A stretch of DNA of 38,151 nt from a virus. Position numbers and translations under genes: made by a program. The DNA lies in IMG/VR virus record IMGVR_UViG_3300046369_001589, positions 1 to 38,151 of that record. One strand, written 5' to 3'. Positions 16,316 through 24,758 of the stretch are shown here, piece after piece; the stretch's first letter is position 1; each line of letters begins with the position of its first letter. The notes below the pieces were generated by a model, which saw nothing but the letters and a program-made list of their open reading frames with translations, was not told the origin of the DNA and made no database searches.

Positions 16316-18873
16316 TGAGTTTTACAGAACAATTTACAGATTACCAAGACTGTGCGCCTCCAGGCGTAAGACTACCAGAAATTAAAATTGAAAAGAAGTA
16401 TTATGAAATGCTTGAAGCATCAGAAGATATTTCTAATTTAGATTTCCTTAGAAAACTATGCCATAAAGGAGTATATGATAGAGGAATCGATAAATTTAAA
16501 AATAAACAAGAATACTTTGATAGAGCAAAATCAGAACTAAAGATATTAGATGAGTTAGGATTTATAGATTATATTCTATTAAACTGGGATATTCTTAATT
16601 TTTGCCACGAGAGTGATATTCCAACTGGACCAGGCAGAGGATCTGCTGCAGGATCTTTAGTATTATACTTGATTGGAGTAACTAACGTTGACCCAGTAAA
16701 ATATAGTTTATTCTTTGAAAGGTTTGTGTCAAAAAGTCGTGCTCGCAAAATTGACAAGGATGGAATTACTTATCTTGATGGAAGTTTATTGGCTGACGTA
16801 GATAATGACATTGCCTATGAAAGAAGAGCGGAGGTTATTCAATACATTGAAGACAAGCATCCTTGTCGTACCGCAAAAATATTAACATTAAATACTCTTA
16901 GTGGTAAACTATGCATTAAGGAATGCGGTAAAATAGTTGGAGAATTCTCAGAGCAACAAGTAAACGAAGTGAGTGATACTATACCGAAACGATTTGGGAT
17001 AGTATTACCAATTCACTCTGCTATAGAGGAAAGTGAAAAATTCGCTGATTGGACTGCGGAAAATCCAGAGGTATTTGAAATAGCTCTTAAACTAGAGGGT
17101 TTAAATAAAAATACTGGAGTTCACCCAAGTGGAATCGCGATTTCTTATCAAGAGATTACAGATATTTGTCCTCTGCAAAAATCAAACGATGGCGCTTTAG
17201 TTACAGGATACGATATGAATTGGGTCGCGGAGCTAATGGTTAAGTTCGATATTCTTGGATTAAGAACTTTGAGCGTAATATATGATGTTTGTAAAAATTT
17301 AGATTTAGATATATCATCTGTCGATTTAAATGACAAAGATATCTTCAAGCCTTTACAAGGCCTGAAAACTCCTCATGGACTTTTTCAGCTTGAATCTGAC
17401 ACTAACTATAGGGTGTGTAAAAAAATTAAACCAAAAGATCTTGAGCAACTCAGCGCTGTAATAGCGATAGGTAGACCAGGAGCCTTGGAATTCCTTGACA
17501 ACTATGTAACTTATTCCGAAACAGAAGAAGCGCAGGTTATACATGATTTTTTTACTGATGTATTGGATTATACAGGAGGTATTCCTTTATACCAAGAACA
17601 ATTGATGCAAATGGCGGTAAAGGTTGGTTTTACGCTTGATGAGGCGGAGCAATTAAGAAGAATTGTGGGTAAAAAGAAAGTCGATAAAATGCCTGCTTGG
17701 AAAGCTAAAATCGAAGAAAAAGTTCAAGAAAATGATTTACCACGAGAGGTGTCTCAAATACTTTGGAGTGTTGCAGAAGATAGTGCAAATTATTCTTTTA
17801 ATAAGTCTCACTCTCTCGCTTACGCAACGCTGTCTGCTTGGACGACATATCTTAAGTTCAATCACCCTCAACAATTTTTCATCTCTTTATTGAAGATGAC
17901 CAAATACGAGCCTTCTCCTCAGGAAGAAATATCAAAAATCTCTAAAGAGTTATCGAATTTCGGAATTAAATTACTGTCTCCTGATTTAGCCAAGTCTGGA
18001 ATGGACTTTTCTATCGAAGGTAAAAACATAAGGTTTGGACTAAACAGTATCAAGGGAGTAAGCGAGAAGTCACTACAATCACTCAGAGACTTTCGCTCAA
18101 GCGAGACGCCAACTAAATACGATATCTTTCTTGCAGCTAAACAAGCAGGATTAAATATTGGAGTATTAAGCGCCCTTATTCAAGCTGGCGCTCTCGAAAG
18201 TAAAGGTAAACACAGATCGCTTATGGTACTTGAAGCTCAGGCATTTAATCTTCTTACAGATAGAGAAAAACGTAATTTTATTTCTTTAGGAGAACAATAT
18301 GAGTATAAACTGTTGAATTGTATTGCAGACGCCAAAAAAGGAGATCTTGTTGGAGATGATGGTAAACCATTAATGAAAGAATCTAGATTTAAAACATTTA
18401 AAAAGAAATATGATATCTATAAAGAAATTTACGATAAAAACAAAAACTGTCAAAATTTCGCTAATTGGTATTTTGAAACAGAATTATTGGGCTATAGCCA
18501 TAGCTCCTCCCTTAAAGCATGCTTTATTGATGCGTATGATTCCTTAAGAGACTCCAGAGATCTTCAGGTGATGCATACAGAAGATAAAGGTAAATTTATA
18601 GGTGTTGTTGAAGACTGCATTAAGAGAACGTCTAGAAACGGCAATAAATATATGAAACTGTCAATTACAGATGAACATGGAAAGTATGATGCCATGCTTT
18701 TAAACTCCAGAAGAGGAAACTTTTACGATCGATATTTCGAATCAGACAAAAAAACCCCAACCAAGAAAAATATTATTATAGCATACGGCAGAAAAGCAGA
18801 AGACATTATATTTTTAGATTCTATAAATATTATGGATGAAAAGATATACATGAAAATGTCTGAAGTGAAGTAA
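16315..18873 (+). CDS. dnaE: DNA polymerase III alpha subunit, polymerase core with OB domain
   Basis: An 852-residue C-family polymerase lacking the PHP region, which is encoded upstream. Core motifs: PGRGSAAGSL (residues 106-115), the catalytic aspartates in ADVDNDIAYERR (Asp161, Asp163, Asp165; the family usually has PDxDxDF), VHPSGIAI, YDMNWVAELMVKFDILGL, GLFQLES, AIGRPGALE, QLRRIVGKKK and NKSHSLAYATLSAWTTY. The C-terminal part (about 755-845) is an OB fold (GKFIGVVEDCIKRTS, KLSITDEHGKYD). It should be the replicative polymerase of the phage. The start at 16315 (TAATG overlap, GGGAG upstream) is preferred to 16297. No clear beta-clamp or clamp loader gene is in the window. Confidence 0.95.
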   Translation: MSFTEQFTDYQDCAPPGVRLPEIKIEKKYYEMLEASEDISNLDFLRKLCHKGVYDRGIDKFKNKQEYFDRAKSELKILDELGFIDYILLNWDILNFCHESDIPTGPGRGSAAGSLVLYLIGVTNVDPVKYSLFFERFVSKSRARKIDKDGITYLDGSLLADVDNDIAYERRAEVIQYIEDKHPCRTAKILTLNTLSGKLCIKECGKIVGEFSEQQVNEVSDTIPKRFGIVLPIHSAIEESEKFADWTAENPEVFEIALKLEGLNKNTGVHPSGIAISYQEITDICPLQKSNDGALVTGYDMNWVAELMVKFDILGLRTLSVIYDVCKNLDLDISSVDLNDKDIFKPLQGLKTPHGLFQLESDTNYRVCKKIKPKDLEQLSAVIAIGRPGALEFLDNYVTYSETEEAQVIHDFFTDVLDYTGGIPLYQEQLMQMAVKVGFTLDEAEQLRRIVGKKKVDKMPAWKAKIEEKVQENDLPREVSQILWSVAEDSANYSFNKSHSLAYATLSAWTTYLKFNHPQQFFISLLKMTKYEPSPQEEISKISKELSNFGIKLLSPDLAKSGMDFSIEGKNIRFGLNSIKGVSEKSLQSLRDFRSSETPTKYDIFLAAKQAGLNIGVLSALIQAGALESKGKHRSLMVLEAQAFNLLTDREKRNFISLGEQYEYKLLNCIADAKKGDLVGDDGKPLMKESRFKTFKKKYDIYKEIYDKNKNCQNFANWYFETELLGYSHSSSLKACFIDAYDSLRDSRDLQVMHTEDKGKFIGVVEDCIKRTSRNGNKYMKLSITDEHGKYDAMLLNSRRGNFYDRYFESDKKTPTKKNIIIAYGRKAEDIIFLDSINIMDEKIYMKMSEVK

Positions 18874-18888
18874 ATCACGTGTAAAAAA

Positions 18889-21369
18889 ATGAAGATGACC
18901 CCAAAACCTAATTTTACGCCTAGAGCGCAACAAGCAATTAACGAAGCAAAAAAGGTCGCAGAGAAATATGCCCACGACCTTGTATCTTTAGATCATTTAT
19001 TTTATGGAATGGTTAAGCTTAGTGCTGGAATTTTAAGCGAAATACTATTTTTATTAAATATAGACCAAAAATTATTATTAGAAAACGTCGATTCTTTCTT
19101 TGCAAAAGATTTTTATGAAGAAGATATTTTTTCACCAAAAGGTGGCAATGAATCAAATGATCCTGTATTTGATGAGCATTTTCATCTTGTATTAAAAGTA
19201 TCTTCATCTATTAGCGAAAAACTTGGCCATGAGTATGTTGGTATAGAGCACATATTATTGGCTTTACTGAAATACGAGCACTCAAGTATTTCTGCTTATT
19301 TTAAAGCCTTCAATGCTTCTGAAGATGATGTTATTGAAGAGGTTCGAGAATATTTACATTTATCTAAAGAAAACTCGCTCAAAAATAAAGAAGAAACCAA
19401 AAAAACTGCAACCACAGCGCCAGTCAAGGATTCATCATTACAAACTCTTGAAAAACACGCCACCAATCTTAACGCAATGGCGCAAAGAGGAAAGTTTGAT
19501 AATATTGTAGGCAAAAATACTGAAATCGCAGAAGTGTGCGAAATTTTATGCAGAAGAACCAAAAATAATCCTGTATTACTCGGCTCTCCAGGGGTTGGAA
19601 AAACTGCAATTGTTGAAGGTTTAGCTCAAAGAATACAAAAATCTACTTGCCCAGACTTTTTATTGGGTAAAATTATTTATGCATTAGACTTAGGATCATT
19701 AATTGCGGGTACAAAATATCGAGGTCAATTTGAGGAAAGATTAAAAAAGATAATTGACGAAGCAAAAAAGAACCCAAATATTATACTTTTTATTGACGAA
19801 ATACATACTCTAGTTGGAGCTGGTAGTGCAGAAGGCAGTATGGACGCCGCAAACCTTTTAAAACCATTATTGGCTCGCGGAGAGTTGAAATGCATTGGCG
19901 CAACAACGCAAGACGAATATAAGAAAACAATTCTTAAAGATGGAGCGTTAGACAGAAGATTTCAATCTGTAGAAGTTATAGAACCAACAAAAGAAGAAAC
20001 AAAAGAAATTATACATGGTATAAAAAGTAAATACGAAGACTTTCATACTATTCAATATTCTGATGAAGTAGTTGATTTAATCGTAGATTTATCTGCAAAA
20101 TATATTTTAGACAAGCAATTCCCTGATAAAGCAATTGATATTATGGATCAAGCAGGTTCTAAAGTAAAAATAAAAAATATTTCTAGACCAGATGAAGCAA
20201 AAAAAATTGAAAAACAATTAGAAGATCTTGCTGTAAAAGACTCGCAACTACAAATGATGGGAACAATGTCAATCGAGCTAGAAGATAAACAATTAGATCT
20301 GCTCGAAAAATATGACAAAATAATAGAAGCTTGGGCAAGAAAAACTTTAAAATCTAAAATACAAGTTAAAAAAGAAGATATTTATCAAGTTATTTCTGCA
20401 AGAACAGGAGTGCCTGTATCAGAAATGTCTAAAAAAGATTCGCAAAGAATGTTGTCTTTATTTAAAATGCTCAACAAAAAGATCGTTGGACAAACAGAAG
20501 CATTAGAAGAAATTTCAGAATCAATTTTAAGATCTAAATCTGGACTTCAAGAGACAAATAAACCTGTCGGAAGCTTTCTTTTGGTTGGCGCAAGTGGCAC
20601 AGGTAAGACTTATACTGCCAAATGCATCGCAGAGCACATATACGGGGGCAAGGATAAGCTTATACAGATCGATATGAGTGAGTACTCGGAAAAGATATCA
20701 TCTAGCCGTTTAATAGGCGCCTCGCCAGGTTATGTGGGTTATGAAGAAGGAGGAGACTTAACAGAAAAAGTTAGACGAAATCCTTATAGCGTAATATTAT
20801 TTGATGAAATCGAAAAAGCTCACCCAGAAGTTCTTAATATTTTGCTTCAAATTCTAGAAGAAGGTTTTGTAACAGACAATTCCGGCAGAAAGATTAACTT
20901 TAACAATAACATTATCATTTTGACGGGTAATATTGGTAGCGAAAAGCTCGAAAAGCCATCAATTGGATTCTCTGCAAATACAGATCATTTATCAAACAAA
21001 AATAAAATAAAAAATGAACTTAAAGTATTTTTTAGACCAGAGTTCTTGAATAGATTAAATGAAATTATTGTATTTAAAGATTTTGAGATTGATCAACTTG
21101 TGCAAGTCACAAAGCTAGAACTAAATAAACTAGGCGATAAGCTCTCAGAGAAGGGTATAGAGCTTTCTTATACTCCTAGCCTATCAAAGTATCTCGCAGA
21201 AAAAGCGAAAGAACAAAAGATGGGTGCTAGACCAATTAAAAGACTAATACAGAAAAATATCGAAAACACTTTATCCACGCTGTTACTAGATAAATCTCTA
21301 ACAGAAGGATCGAAGATTAAATTTTCTATATCAAAAGAAGATATTAAATATACTATTACGGAAGAATAG
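18889..21369 (+). CDS. clpC: ClpC/ClpA-like AAA+ unfoldase
   Basis: An 826-residue two-ring Clp ATPase. Two N-domain repeats (about 8-75 and 95-155) are followed by AAA-1 (Walker A GSPGVGKT at 232-239, Walker B ILFIDEIH), a short middle region (about 430-480, shorter than the ClpB propeller), and AAA-2 (Walker A GASGTGKT, Walker B VILFDEIEKA, FRPEFLNRL sensor region). An IGF tripeptide (KPSIGFSAN) falls at the place of the ClpP-docking loop. That argues for a ClpC/ClpA-type degradation partner rather than the ClpB disaggregase. No ClpP is visible here, so host ClpP would be used. It follows the polymerase gene by 15 bases and probably shares its transcript. Its end overlaps a convergent gene by 14 bases. 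Confidence 0.9.
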   Translation: MKMTPKPNFTPRAQQAINEAKKVAEKYAHDLVSLDHLFYGMVKLSAGILSEILFLLNIDQKLLLENVDSFFAKDFYEEDIFSPKGGNESNDPVFDEHFHLVLKVSSSISEKLGHEYVGIEHILLALLKYEHSSISAYFKAFNASEDDVIEEVREYLHLSKENSLKNKEETKKTATTAPVKDSSLQTLEKHATNLNAMAQRGKFDNIVGKNTEIAEVCEILCRRTKNNPVLLGSPGVGKTAIVEGLAQRIQKSTCPDFLLGKIIYALDLGSLIAGTKYRGQFEERLKKIIDEAKKNPNIILFIDEIHTLVGAGSAEGSMDAANLLKPLLARGELKCIGATTQDEYKKTILKDGALDRRFQSVEVIEPTKEETKEIIHGIKSKYEDFHTIQYSDEVVDLIVDLSAKYILDKQFPDKAIDIMDQAGSKVKIKNISRPDEAKKIEKQLEDLAVKDSQLQMMGTMSIELEDKQLDLLEKYDKIIEAWARKTLKSKIQVKKEDIYQVISARTGVPVSEMSKKDSQRMLSLFKMLNKKIVGQTEALEEISESILRSKSGLQETNKPVGSFLLVGASGTGKTYTAKCIAEHIYGGKDKLIQIDMSEYSEKISSSRLIGASPGYVGYEEGGDLTEKVRRNPYSVILFDEIEKAHPEVLNILLQILEEGFVTDNSGRKINFNNNIIILTGNIGSEKLEKPSIGFSANTDHLSNKNKIKNELKVFFRPEFLNRLNEIIVFKDFEIDQLVQVTKLELNKLGDKLSEKGIELSYTPSLSKYLAEKAKEQKMGARPIKRLIQKNIENTLSTLLLDKSLTEGSKIKFSISKEDIKYTITEE

Positions 21370-21880
21370 GTTTGATGGGATCATCTAGATCCTCATCTTT
21401 TTTCGACATTGGATCTTCAAATTTCTCTCCAGGATTATTGTGGAGGTCAGGAGAAACATCATCTTTTTTATCATTAAAAATAGACATACAAGCAGCAAAA
21501 CGATCACCCTGAATTGGATATCTTTTTTTCATATTAGCGTCAAGAATGCAGCGAGTGATAAATTGATCACCGCTTTCCTGAGCGGTAGGAACAGGGTATC
21601 TCTTGTCTTCGTTTGATAGAAAATTATTTTCTCCTTCCCCACTATCTCTTTCTTCTGCTTTTGGAAATATTTTTTCATACTCAGCATACCTGACCGCTTG
21701 ATCAATTAATTCATATGCCTGAGTAATATTCTTTCTGACCCAATCTTCCAATTCAGTATCTTCTTTTACTTGCTCATACATAACCCTAGCCTTTTTCCAG
21801 ATGTGGAATAATTCGGATTTCGTGATTCTATTAGAATCTTTAGAGTTTGAAAGAGAATTGTTTTTAGGTATATCGCTCAT
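21356..21880 (-). CDS. Hypothetical virion-region protein with paired-Cys F-x-T-R-C motif
   Basis: A 174-residue hydrophilic protein, last gene of the capsid run. A helical N-terminal half (LFHIWKKARVMYEQVKEDTELEDWV, about 25-70) is followed by a compact segment at residues 107-135 with FITRC, nineteen residues, then RFAAC. This motif recurs with the same Cys spacing in the 50-residue gene at 33486. The C-terminus is acidic and Pro-rich, probably disordered. Motifs of this sort appear in phage head-associated proteins, but no function is known to me. Its end overlaps the convergent clp gene by 14 bases with no terminator visible between them. Confidence 0.65.
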   Translation of the reverse strand: MSDIPKNNSLSNSKDSNRITKSELFHIWKKARVMYEQVKEDTELEDWVRKNITQAYELIDQAVRYAEYEKIFPKAEERDSGEGENNFLSNEDKRYPVPTAQESGDQFITRCILDANMKKRYPIQGDRFAACMSIFNDKKDDVSPDLHNNPGEKFEDPMSKKDEDLDDPIKPILP

Positions 21881-21895
21881 AAGATTGTATTACAC

Positions 21896-22399
21896 TTAAT
21901 AACCGCTAGCTTGACCTGTTGCAGGTGCATCATCTCCAAAAACTTGATTTGGTTTTGCGCCATACAAATTATATGCATAAACTAATTCCTTCATTCTTCC
22001 TTGAGAAGCTAGATATGCATCATGATAACTTTTTGCAGTTACATTTTTATTGGATTTTTGAATCATGGAATCGCCTTCCTTGATAACTTGGAAGTCTGGA
22101 CTTCCATCGCTACCATCAATTCCTCTTAATACCCTGCGATGAGCTTTGCGATTATATTCAGAAATATACATTTCGCGCAAAATAGATTGCTCTTCGAGTT
22201 GAAATCCTTCTGGATTTTCTCCGCTAAAAGAAGTAAAGATTAAATTATTTAATTCACCAAGATGACCTTCAAGCCATCCTGAAACTAAATTAATTTCAGT
22301 TGTTCTTGCAGTACCATGTTCATGAAAGCCAATTTCTTGATCGTAAATATCTACTGCTAATTTACCGATACTAGTTCCTGGAATTGGATCATGAGCCAT
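21896..22399 (-). CDS. Hypothetical structural-region protein
   Basis: A 167-residue soluble protein (MAHDPIPGTS), four bases downstream of the SAP-like gene. It has an acidic N-terminal half with IYDQEIGFHEHG and LVSGWLEGHLGELNNLIF, then ISEYNRKAHRRVLRGIDG. Position two genes after the capsid protein suggests a head-completion or neck (connector) protein, since such genes usually follow the major capsid gene. No family recognised and no catalytic motif seen. Confidence 0.6.
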   Translation of the reverse strand: MAHDPIPGTSIGKLAVDIYDQEIGFHEHGTARTTEINLVSGWLEGHLGELNNLIFTSFSGENPEGFQLEEQSILREMYISEYNRKAHRRVLRGIDGSDGSPDFQVIKEGDSMIQKSNKNVTAKSYHDAYLASQGRMKELVYAYNLYGAKPNQVFGDDAPATGQASGY

Positions 22400-22403
22400 A
22401 TTA

Positions 22404-22823
22404 TTATCCTCCTAAATAATCGAGAACTTCTTTATGCTGCGGATTATTTGGGTCAAGCTTAATAGGTTCGCCCATAATTTGCACACTGCCTTGACCGTAT
22501 AAGCTAGAATCGAAAGCTTTTTTAATTTTATTTCTAAGTACAGTTTTATTACCAGATGGAAATACTCCAACTTTTACAGCAAATGCTTGTAAATCAGTTA
22601 GATTCATTTCTTGAATCATTTCGGCAAAAACTCTTTTATCATTTGTTTTAAATGGATTGATTTTTGGAATTCCTAAAACGTCTTCCAATTCTCTGGCTTT
22701 GGCTACTTGATCTTCGTAGCTTTTACCATTTGTTTGTTGAAGTTGCTCAAGCTTTACTTGCTTCTTAGCTGTTGATTTTTTCGAAGCAGTAGACTTGCTC
22801 GTTGCTGTTTTTTTCTTTGCCAT
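22404..22823 (-). CDS. Basic SAP-like domain protein
   Basis: A 139-residue protein with a Lys/Ser/Thr-rich tail at residues 1-25 (AKKKTATSKSTASKK), like histone-type or DNA-condensing tails. A helix-turn-helix segment follows (LTDLQAFAVKVGVFPSGNKTVLRNKIKKAF, about 75-105, cited in part) that fits the SAP motif pattern of two helices joined by a Gly-rich turn, usually DNA-binding. It ends with an extended Pro/Asn-rich part. AAGGT before the ATG serves as ribosome site. Directly downstream of the capsid gene and its terminator, it may bind DNA in the head. That is inference. Confidence 0.6.
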   Translation of the reverse strand: MAKKKTATSKSTASKKSTAKKQVKLEQLQQTNGKSYEDQVAKARELEDVLGIPKINPFKTNDKRVFAEMIQEMNLTDLQAFAVKVGVFPSGNKTVLRNKIKKAFDSSLYGQGSVQIMGEPIKLDPNNPQHKEVLDYLGG

Positions 22824-22892
22824 AATTTATACCTTTTACCTTGTAGAAAATAATACACACATATTGTGCATATATATAATAAATAATTAAAA

Positions 22893-22923
22893 TAAAAAAT
22901 CCACCCCAGTTTCCTGAGGTGGA
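22893..22923 (-). terminator. Terminator after the major capsid gene
   Basis: On the minus strand TCCACCTCAG, loop GAAA, CTGGGGTGGA forms a 10-bp stem with one T-G wobble, followed by TTTTTTA. It lies about 32 bases past the capsid stop. Genes further downstream need read-through or a new promoter in the 22824-22892 gap. Confidence 0.88.
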
Positions 22924-22954
22924 CTTTTATAAAACGTTAATTTTATGTTAAAAA

Positions 22955-24091
22955 TTAAACGATAAGACCAAGCAACACGCGGTCATCGATGATCATACGA
23001 CCCTCTTCAAGAGAACCATAGTAACCAACTTTGGATTGACGTGTTACGAATTGATCGTCGGCTACGAGAGAGAACTCGTCTCCGGACTCGGAATCGGTAG
23101 CTACTGCGCGAATCATAGACTCACGGCTAAGATCAACACCAACAAGGATTTGTTCGTCTGCTTGCGTAAAGGTTGTCTTAGGAGGGGTTGTTCCAACCGA
23201 ATAGTGGTCATCATAAGAGATGCCTTGAGAAGCAGTGCCAAACACTTTATTCCATGCTTGATCAACACCCATTTCATTGTACTCTTGAATGGATACGCCA
23301 TAGAACTCAGGAATTCCAGCGCTGTTGAAGATAGCATCACGCATGCTGTCTGTACCAGCAATATCTGTATTACTACCTTGAGTATTAATTGGATTGTAAG
23401 CTAAACCGCGAATTTCTTCTACAATTTCAGGAGAAACAAGAAGATCTGTGATTCCACGTCCACGACGCTCAGCAGGTGTTCCACCATTCCAAGAAGTATT
23501 AATTCTTTTAGCCTTAGTGAACAACTTATTCAGGTCGGAAAGCAAGAAGCGTCCGGCTTGAGCAGAACGAAGAACATGATTCTCCGCATCAGTTGAAGAA
23601 TTTGTGCTTGCTTTAGCCAATGCAGTCATGATCATGCTGGCAGAAGTTTTTTCTTGCTTAAGAAGAATTTCTTGTGCCATGCGTGTGAATGTCTTGCTAA
23701 CAACGTCAAGTCTGGAACGAGAAGCGTAACGCTTGTCGAAGCTCAATGCGCTGTCGAGAGTATAAGTTGTGAACTTAAGCTCGCTTTGCGAAGGAGCGAC
23801 TTGGTTTGTTGGAAGACCTCCTGGAACGGATTGACTCCATACTTGGATGTAATCTTCGTCTGTAATGTCGTGGTAAAGATCCAAAGGAATACTTGGGCTC
23901 TCGTCACTGTTAAACTGAAGGCTTGTAAACATATTGCTTACAGTAGGAGCTGCGTTAACAACTTCTGCCAAAACTGGACCGATGAATTCAGCCAATGCAG
24001 TTTGAGCTTCATAAGCAACATCACGATTCTTGGAAGCCATAGCTTTAATAAGCTCGACTTGCTCGGGTGTTTTTTCTAAAGTAATTTTCAT
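22955..24091 (-). CDS. Major capsid protein (HK97-fold, probable)
   Basis: A 378-residue protein that should form the head shell. The start at 24091 (MKITLEKTPEQ) has AAAGGA upstream and lies 18 bases after the decoration gene's stop; the longer frame to 24163 overlaps that gene and is rejected. An N-terminal helical arm (about 1-45) is followed by a body containing IPLDLYHDITDEDYIQVW, SFDKRYASRSRLDVVSKTF and SMRDAIFNSAGIPEFYGVSI, ending with VGYYGSLEEGRMIIDDRVLLGLIV (cited in part). Position right after protease-scaffold and decoration genes and before a strong terminator supports the call. No long delta-domain is present, as expected when a separate scaffold exists. Confidence 0.85.
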   Translation of the reverse strand: MKITLEKTPEQVELIKAMASKNRDVAYEAQTALAEFIGPVLAEVVNAAPTVSNMFTSLQFNSDESPSIPLDLYHDITDEDYIQVWSQSVPGGLPTNQVAPSQSELKFTTYTLDSALSFDKRYASRSRLDVVSKTFTRMAQEILLKQEKTSASMIMTALAKASTNSSTDAENHVLRSAQAGRFLLSDLNKLFTKAKRINTSWNGGTPAERRGRGITDLLVSPEIVEEIRGLAYNPINTQGSNTDIAGTDSMRDAIFNSAGIPEFYGVSIQEYNEMGVDQAWNKVFGTASQGISYDDHYSVGTTPPKTTFTQADEQILVGVDLSRESMIRAVATDSESGDEFSLVADDQFVTRQSKVGYYGSLEEGRMIIDDRVLLGLIV

Positions 24092-24108
24092 TTTCTTTAA
24101 TTCCTTTC

Positions 24109-24738
24109 TTAGAAGCTGATTTTGCAGAGAAACTTTGTTGCATCGCTGTCTACGGCTATACAAGTACCAACAGACGAACCTGCTGATGAGTTACTCAATT
24201 GGCCGTTAGCTCCAACATACAATGCTTCACCAACTGAAGGCTCTTCGCTTGTAGTAAATGCAGTTTTCTTTAATAAAACTAATCCGCGAGTCAAAACAGG
24301 AACTGTTTGACCAGGAAGAACTGCTTGAGCTTCGTCCAATTTTTGTTTATAATAGAGAAGTTTTTCTCCGTTTTCGTCGTAAGCCAAGGTTTCACGAAGT
24401 GTGATACCTAAAGCTACGTCGCCAGCACTTGTAGCAGCGTCAACTGTCATACCGTTAAACGGGTATGCGTTATATCCGATGTGTGCACTTGTAGGAGTAG
24501 CGCCCAAGTAATCTCTGAGTTTTCCAGAGGTAGCTAGGCCGCTATCCGCGTTGTACATATCACCAGGTAATTCAGCCGCTCTTACGGACACAACAACGCC
24601 AGCATCCCACTTGCCAATAGATACGCTTGCAGAACTCTCAACCCAATCGGTGAGTGTATCCCCTGTATCTACTTCAAGAGAGAACAAGTTGACAACGTCA
24701 TGTTCACTGTAGTCTCGGTATGGTAGTATTCTTTTCAT
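24109..24738 (-). CDS. Probable head decoration protein
   Basis: A 209-residue, beta-rich, Gly/Ser/Val-rich protein without Cys pairs or membrane segments. It has a central segment GYNAYPFNGMTVDAATSAGD and a C-terminal block (GLVLLKKTAF, SVGEALYVGANGQLS, GTCIAVDSD, FLCKISF) of the kind seen in capsid-cementing proteins of the beta-tulip type. It sits between the protease-scaffold and capsid genes, where decoration proteins usually lie, with AAAGGA before the ATG. It should bind the outside of the expanded head. A minor capsid or vertex protein is the alternative. Confidence 0.6.
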   Translation of the reverse strand: MKRILPYRDYSEHDVVNLFSLEVDTGDTLTDWVESSASVSIGKWDAGVVVSVRAAELPGDMYNADSGLATSGKLRDYLGATPTSAHIGYNAYPFNGMTVDAATSAGDVALGITLRETLAYDENGEKLLYYKQKLDEAQAVLPGQTVPVLTRGLVLLKKTAFTTSEEPSVGEALYVGANGQLSNSSAGSSVGTCIAVDSDATKFLCKISF

Positions 24739-24758
24739 AAATTTTTTTCCTTTATATG

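Noticed and set aside
22955-24091. Two plus-strand open frames of 122 and 141 codons opposite the capsid gene
   Set aside because: They have no ribosome site or protein-like composition and lie wholly opposite a strong gene.
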